DNA of 64,000 nt, taken from Paenibacillus sp. Soil750 (GTDB taxonomy: Bacteria > Bacillota > Bacilli > Paenibacillales > NBRC-103111). The translations under genes and the position numbers were made by a program. Below, one piece after another: positions 61,801 to 64,000 of the stretch. The notes under the pieces were generated by a model. That model ran no database searches. It was not told the origin of the DNA and saw only the letters and a list, made by a program, of their open reading frames with translations. The stretch spans positions 186,001 to 250,000 of the forward strand of contig NZ_LMSD01000044.1 of NCBI RefSeq assembly GCF_001428045.1, read 5' to 3'. Numbering within the stretch: the first letter of the stretch is position 1; the number at the start of each line of letters is the position of its first letter.

Positions 61801-63183
61801 TTGGAAAAAACAATGCAAATACAGTCCAACAGTACCGGCAAGCTGGCCAAAGCACTGTTGCTTCTCGGGCTTTCGCTCGGATACTTTATGGTACTTATGG
61901 ATATGACGGTGGTTAGCGTCGCGCTACCTGCGATTCGATCCGAGTTGGGCGGGGGGATATCTGGCCTTCAATGGGTGGTCAACGCCTACACTATCGTGTT
62001 TGCCGGTTTACTGCTATCAATGGGTACGTTTGCTGACAAATTTGGGGCCAAACGTGTCTATACGTGCGGTCTAGCCCTATTTCTCGCAGCATCGCCCATT
62101 TCGGCAGCTGTTTCGACGCTAGGCGCGCTTATCGGCTTACGTGCGATACTCGGTATTGGAGGCGCAGCTCTGATGCCAGCCTCACTCACCCTGCTTGCCC
62201 ATGCCTACCCTGGACTGGCTGAACGTGCCCGGGCGCTTGGCATTTGGGCAGCGGTTACCGGAACAGCGATGGCGGCAGGACCTGTTGTCGGTGGGCTATT
62301 GGTGGACTCGTTCGGTTGGCGCAGCATTTTCCTTCTCAACGTGCCGCTTGCAGGCATTAGCTTAATCATAACTTTCCTGTTCGTCAGGGAAACGGATCGT
62401 AAAATGCGGAATAGCTTTGACGTGGGGGGACAAATTACGGCCATTGCCACCATAGCTGCAGTTTCATTCGGACTGATGGAGGGGGAAACGTACAGTTGGA
62501 ATTCCCCTGTTATTTTCGCGGCATTTAGTCTGGCTCTGTTGGGCGCCATCCTATTTTTGATTTTTGAAGCGAGAAGCAAGTCACCATTACTTCCGTTGCG
62601 GCTATTTAAGAACGCGACGGTATCGGCCGGACTGTTTGCGGGGATGGCGATCAACATCGGCCTGTCGGGAATTCTATTTGTACAGCCATTGTTTTTTCAA
62701 CAAACGCGCGGATTATCGGCCCACATGACCGGACTCGCGCTCCTTCCAATGATGATTCCACTGGCCTTCAATCCAATTTTGACTGGTCGAATTGTTGGCA
62801 GAATCGGAGCGCGGATACCGATGACTGTCGGCTTTAGCTTGGGTGCAGTCGGTACACTGCTGCAAGTGTGGACGGAAGTGAACACCAGCTATGTCATTAC
62901 AATGATTGGATTGCTGTTGATCGGTTTCGGAGTGTCCTTTACGATTCCCTCGTTGATGGCGGCCGTAATGTCTTCCGTTCCGAAGGAACAGACCGGTGCG
63001 GTTTCAGGCGCTCTCAATTCAAGTCGCCAGCTTGGCGCGACGCTGGGGGTCGCCATAACCGGCTCGATTCTGAGTGGCAGCAAATCGTTTATTGCTGGAA
63101 TGCATATGTCGTTTATTGTTACAACTGTTGTTTTGTTCGGCGGTAGTTTGCTATCGTTCGTATTTATCAGCAGAAAACAATAA
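61801..63183 (+). CDS. DHA2-family MFS drug exporter (EmrB/QacA-like)
   Basis: 460 residues from TTG 61801, RBS AAGGGGA eight bases upstream; ATG 61813 is an alternative. Fourteen membrane helices; motif D1 LGYFMVLMDMTVVSVALPAI, motif A GTFADKFGAKRVY, motif C GIWAAVTGTAMAAGPVVGGLL. The likely role is proton-coupled efflux of toxic compounds, controlled by the divergent MmyB-type gene. GC-rich. Confidence 0.9.
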   Translation: MEKTMQIQSNSTGKLAKALLLLGLSLGYFMVLMDMTVVSVALPAIRSELGGGISGLQWVVNAYTIVFAGLLLSMGTFADKFGAKRVYTCGLALFLAASPISAAVSTLGALIGLRAILGIGGAALMPASLTLLAHAYPGLAERARALGIWAAVTGTAMAAGPVVGGLLVDSFGWRSIFLLNVPLAGISLIITFLFVRETDRKMRNSFDVGGQITAIATIAAVSFGLMEGETYSWNSPVIFAAFSLALLGAILFLIFEARSKSPLLPLRLFKNATVSAGLFAGMAINIGLSGILFVQPLFFQQTRGLSAHMTGLALLPMMIPLAFNPILTGRIVGRIGARIPMTVGFSLGAVGTLLQVWTEVNTSYVITMIGLLLIGFGVSFTIPSLMAAVMSSVPKEQTGAVSGALNSSRQLGATLGVAITGSILSGSKSFIAGMHMSFIVTTVVLFGGSLLSFVFISRKQ

Positions 63184-63721
63184 CGGCGATAAACGAAGGC
63201 TTCACATGTCCAATCTGACGATTGACTTTCAAACCCGCGTCGATATCCAGAAATCAGGTTAATTGTTTCAGACCAAACCTTTAGGGGCTGGTAATAATGG
63301 TGAATACACCCACTTTGTTGAATGGGAGGACGGTATGTACAGAAGCTGTAACTCGTTTTTATCAGCTAAGACCAGATGAAGTTGCCTTGGTAGGATGAAG
63401 AAAATGACCTTGAAAATTATAAGCATGAAGCAATACTTCTTCTGAAGGTGCAACTTTAACATTAAGCTATTGGATAACGAGAGTTCAATAGCAACATTAA
63501 GAGGCAGCCAGCCCAAGTGGATTGGTTGCCTCTTCTCAAGTAACGGGCAGGTTAGTGGAATAAGATGGTCCTTTTAGTCCATCCTTTTTTTGTAATTAAA
63601 GGATAGTATTTAATGATAAAGACAAATAGGAGATTGAGGGAAGGAAGAATTATAACTGCGTATCCTATATATAAACCGCTCTTATAAAAATATCATTAGA
63701 AAATAAGGTGTGATATGTAAG
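63184..63721. other. Gene-free stretch with coding debris and a repeat
   Basis: About 540 bases. A stub MSNLTIDFQTRVDIQKSG (63206-63262) and a short GNNGEYTHFVEWEDGMYRSC-like frame look like decayed genes without starts or with early stops. A composite dispersed element lies at 63499. Confidence 0.4.
63499..63561. repeat. Composite dispersed element: hairpin then arm
   Basis: AAGAGGCAGCCA / TGGTTGCCTCTT (12 bp, one G-T), then CAAGTAACGGGCAGGTTAGT. Confidence 0.75.
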
Positions 63722-64000
63722 ATGAAATATAACTATCGAGTTGAGTTTCTTAAAATTGGCGGAGTCAAAACCTTTGTATTTAGGCTGCCAGATGAGCTTG
63801 GACTAGTTGAGATGTTTATGAATTCAGATATTCAAAGTGAGTATATGAGTAAAAGGTTTAAGGATTATTGTACCCAGGTTCTGAGTGGAAAATTGAAGGA
63901 AAAAGATTTTTCTAGCAACAACTTCTCAACTACTATTAAACCCGACTATGTCCAATTAATTGACAAGTATTCTGAAGAGAACAACGTTATTTCTATTGAA
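63722..64000 (+). CDS. Hypothetical protein, N-terminal part (cut by window edge)
   Basis: 93 codons open from ATG 63722 (RBS AAGGTGTGAT at rather long spacing) to the window end. MKYNYRVEFLKIGGVKTFVFRLPDE and FKDYCTQVLSGKLKEKDFSSNNFS look like a soluble protein; family not recognised. Confidence 0.6.
   Translation, partial: MKYNYRVEFLKIGGVKTFVFRLPDELGLVEMFMNSDIQSEYMSKRFKDYCTQVLSGKLKEKDFSSNNFSTTIKPDYVQLIDKYSEENNVISIE

Noticed and set aside
1..64000. tRNA, rRNA, CRISPR arrays or replication origin
   Set aside because: No cloverleaf, rRNA stretch, regularly spaced repeat array or DnaA-box cluster was noticed on reading; small RNAs cannot be excluded without covariance models.

Overview
The window looks like chromosome from a spore-forming, Gram-positive Paenibacillaceae-type bacterium (Paenibacillus or a close relative). 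The evidence is a GerA/GerB/GerC germination-receptor operon, a YheC/YheD-type ATP-grasp protein, a broken RsfA-like sporulation regulator, LplB/YtcP/LplA-type sugar uptake genes with a cre site, and strong AGGAGG ribosome-binding sites. No rRNA, tRNA or CRISPR array was seen. Base composition is patchy: GC-richer genes (exporter, ECF sigma factor, esterase, MFS pumps) alternate with AT-rich small genes, as expected for an accessory region with much gene turnover.

Layout. 1-2727 (minus): germination receptor genes. 2884-4755: a broken ABC exporter between transposon-end-like repeats. 4874-6867: small genes (GNAT, DUF1579-like, membrane proteins). 7194-14317: the most interesting locus. A 55-residue double-glycine peptide precursor, too short for routine ORF calling, is followed by an internal terminator, a parvulin-type foldase, a 1013-residue exporter (two cNMP-binding-like domains, a C39 leader peptidase, an ABC transporter), a 7TM-PAS histidine kinase and a REC-BTAD response regulator. 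Together they look like an unmodified-peptide export and sensing circuit. 14347-17724: gene remnants around an HxlR/azoreductase pair and an ISL3 fragment. 17858-22525: VOC protein, YCII protein with an ECF42-type sigma factor, and a TetR/MFS pair with visible operators. 22572-32491: small genes, CapA, YheC/D, aldo-keto reductase, APH-like kinase and methyltransferases, with several frameshifted remnants. 32647-40986: a giant cyclic beta-1,2-glucan synthase. 41182-45827: YnzC-like protein, FMN reductase with MhqR-like boxes, GAPDH paralogue, P-loop protein behind a possible leader peptide, Dabb protein, GNAT. 46255-48518: an Smr-less MutS2 paralogue behind short ORFs and an attenuator-like terminator. 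48712-50188: transposon-end repeats and a TagA/alpha-L-rhamnosidase remnant. 50180-60571: a cre-controlled polysaccharide locus (two permeases, binding protein, esterase, AraC regulator, GH95, GH43). 60821-63183: MmyB-type regulator divergent from a DHA2 drug pump. 63722-64000: start of an unknown gene.

Two features run across the window. First, more than twenty copies of an intergenic element occur, with core AACTAACGGGCAGGATAGTT usually next to a terminator-like hairpin of variable sequence. Many copies begin at a stop codon, and a few supply the start or end of a reading frame. They are absent from the peptide-export and polysaccharide blocks. Second, many small genes carry single-base frameshifts, which reflects either ongoing decay or sequencing errors. 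All function calls come from reading the sequence and recalling families; no database search was run.
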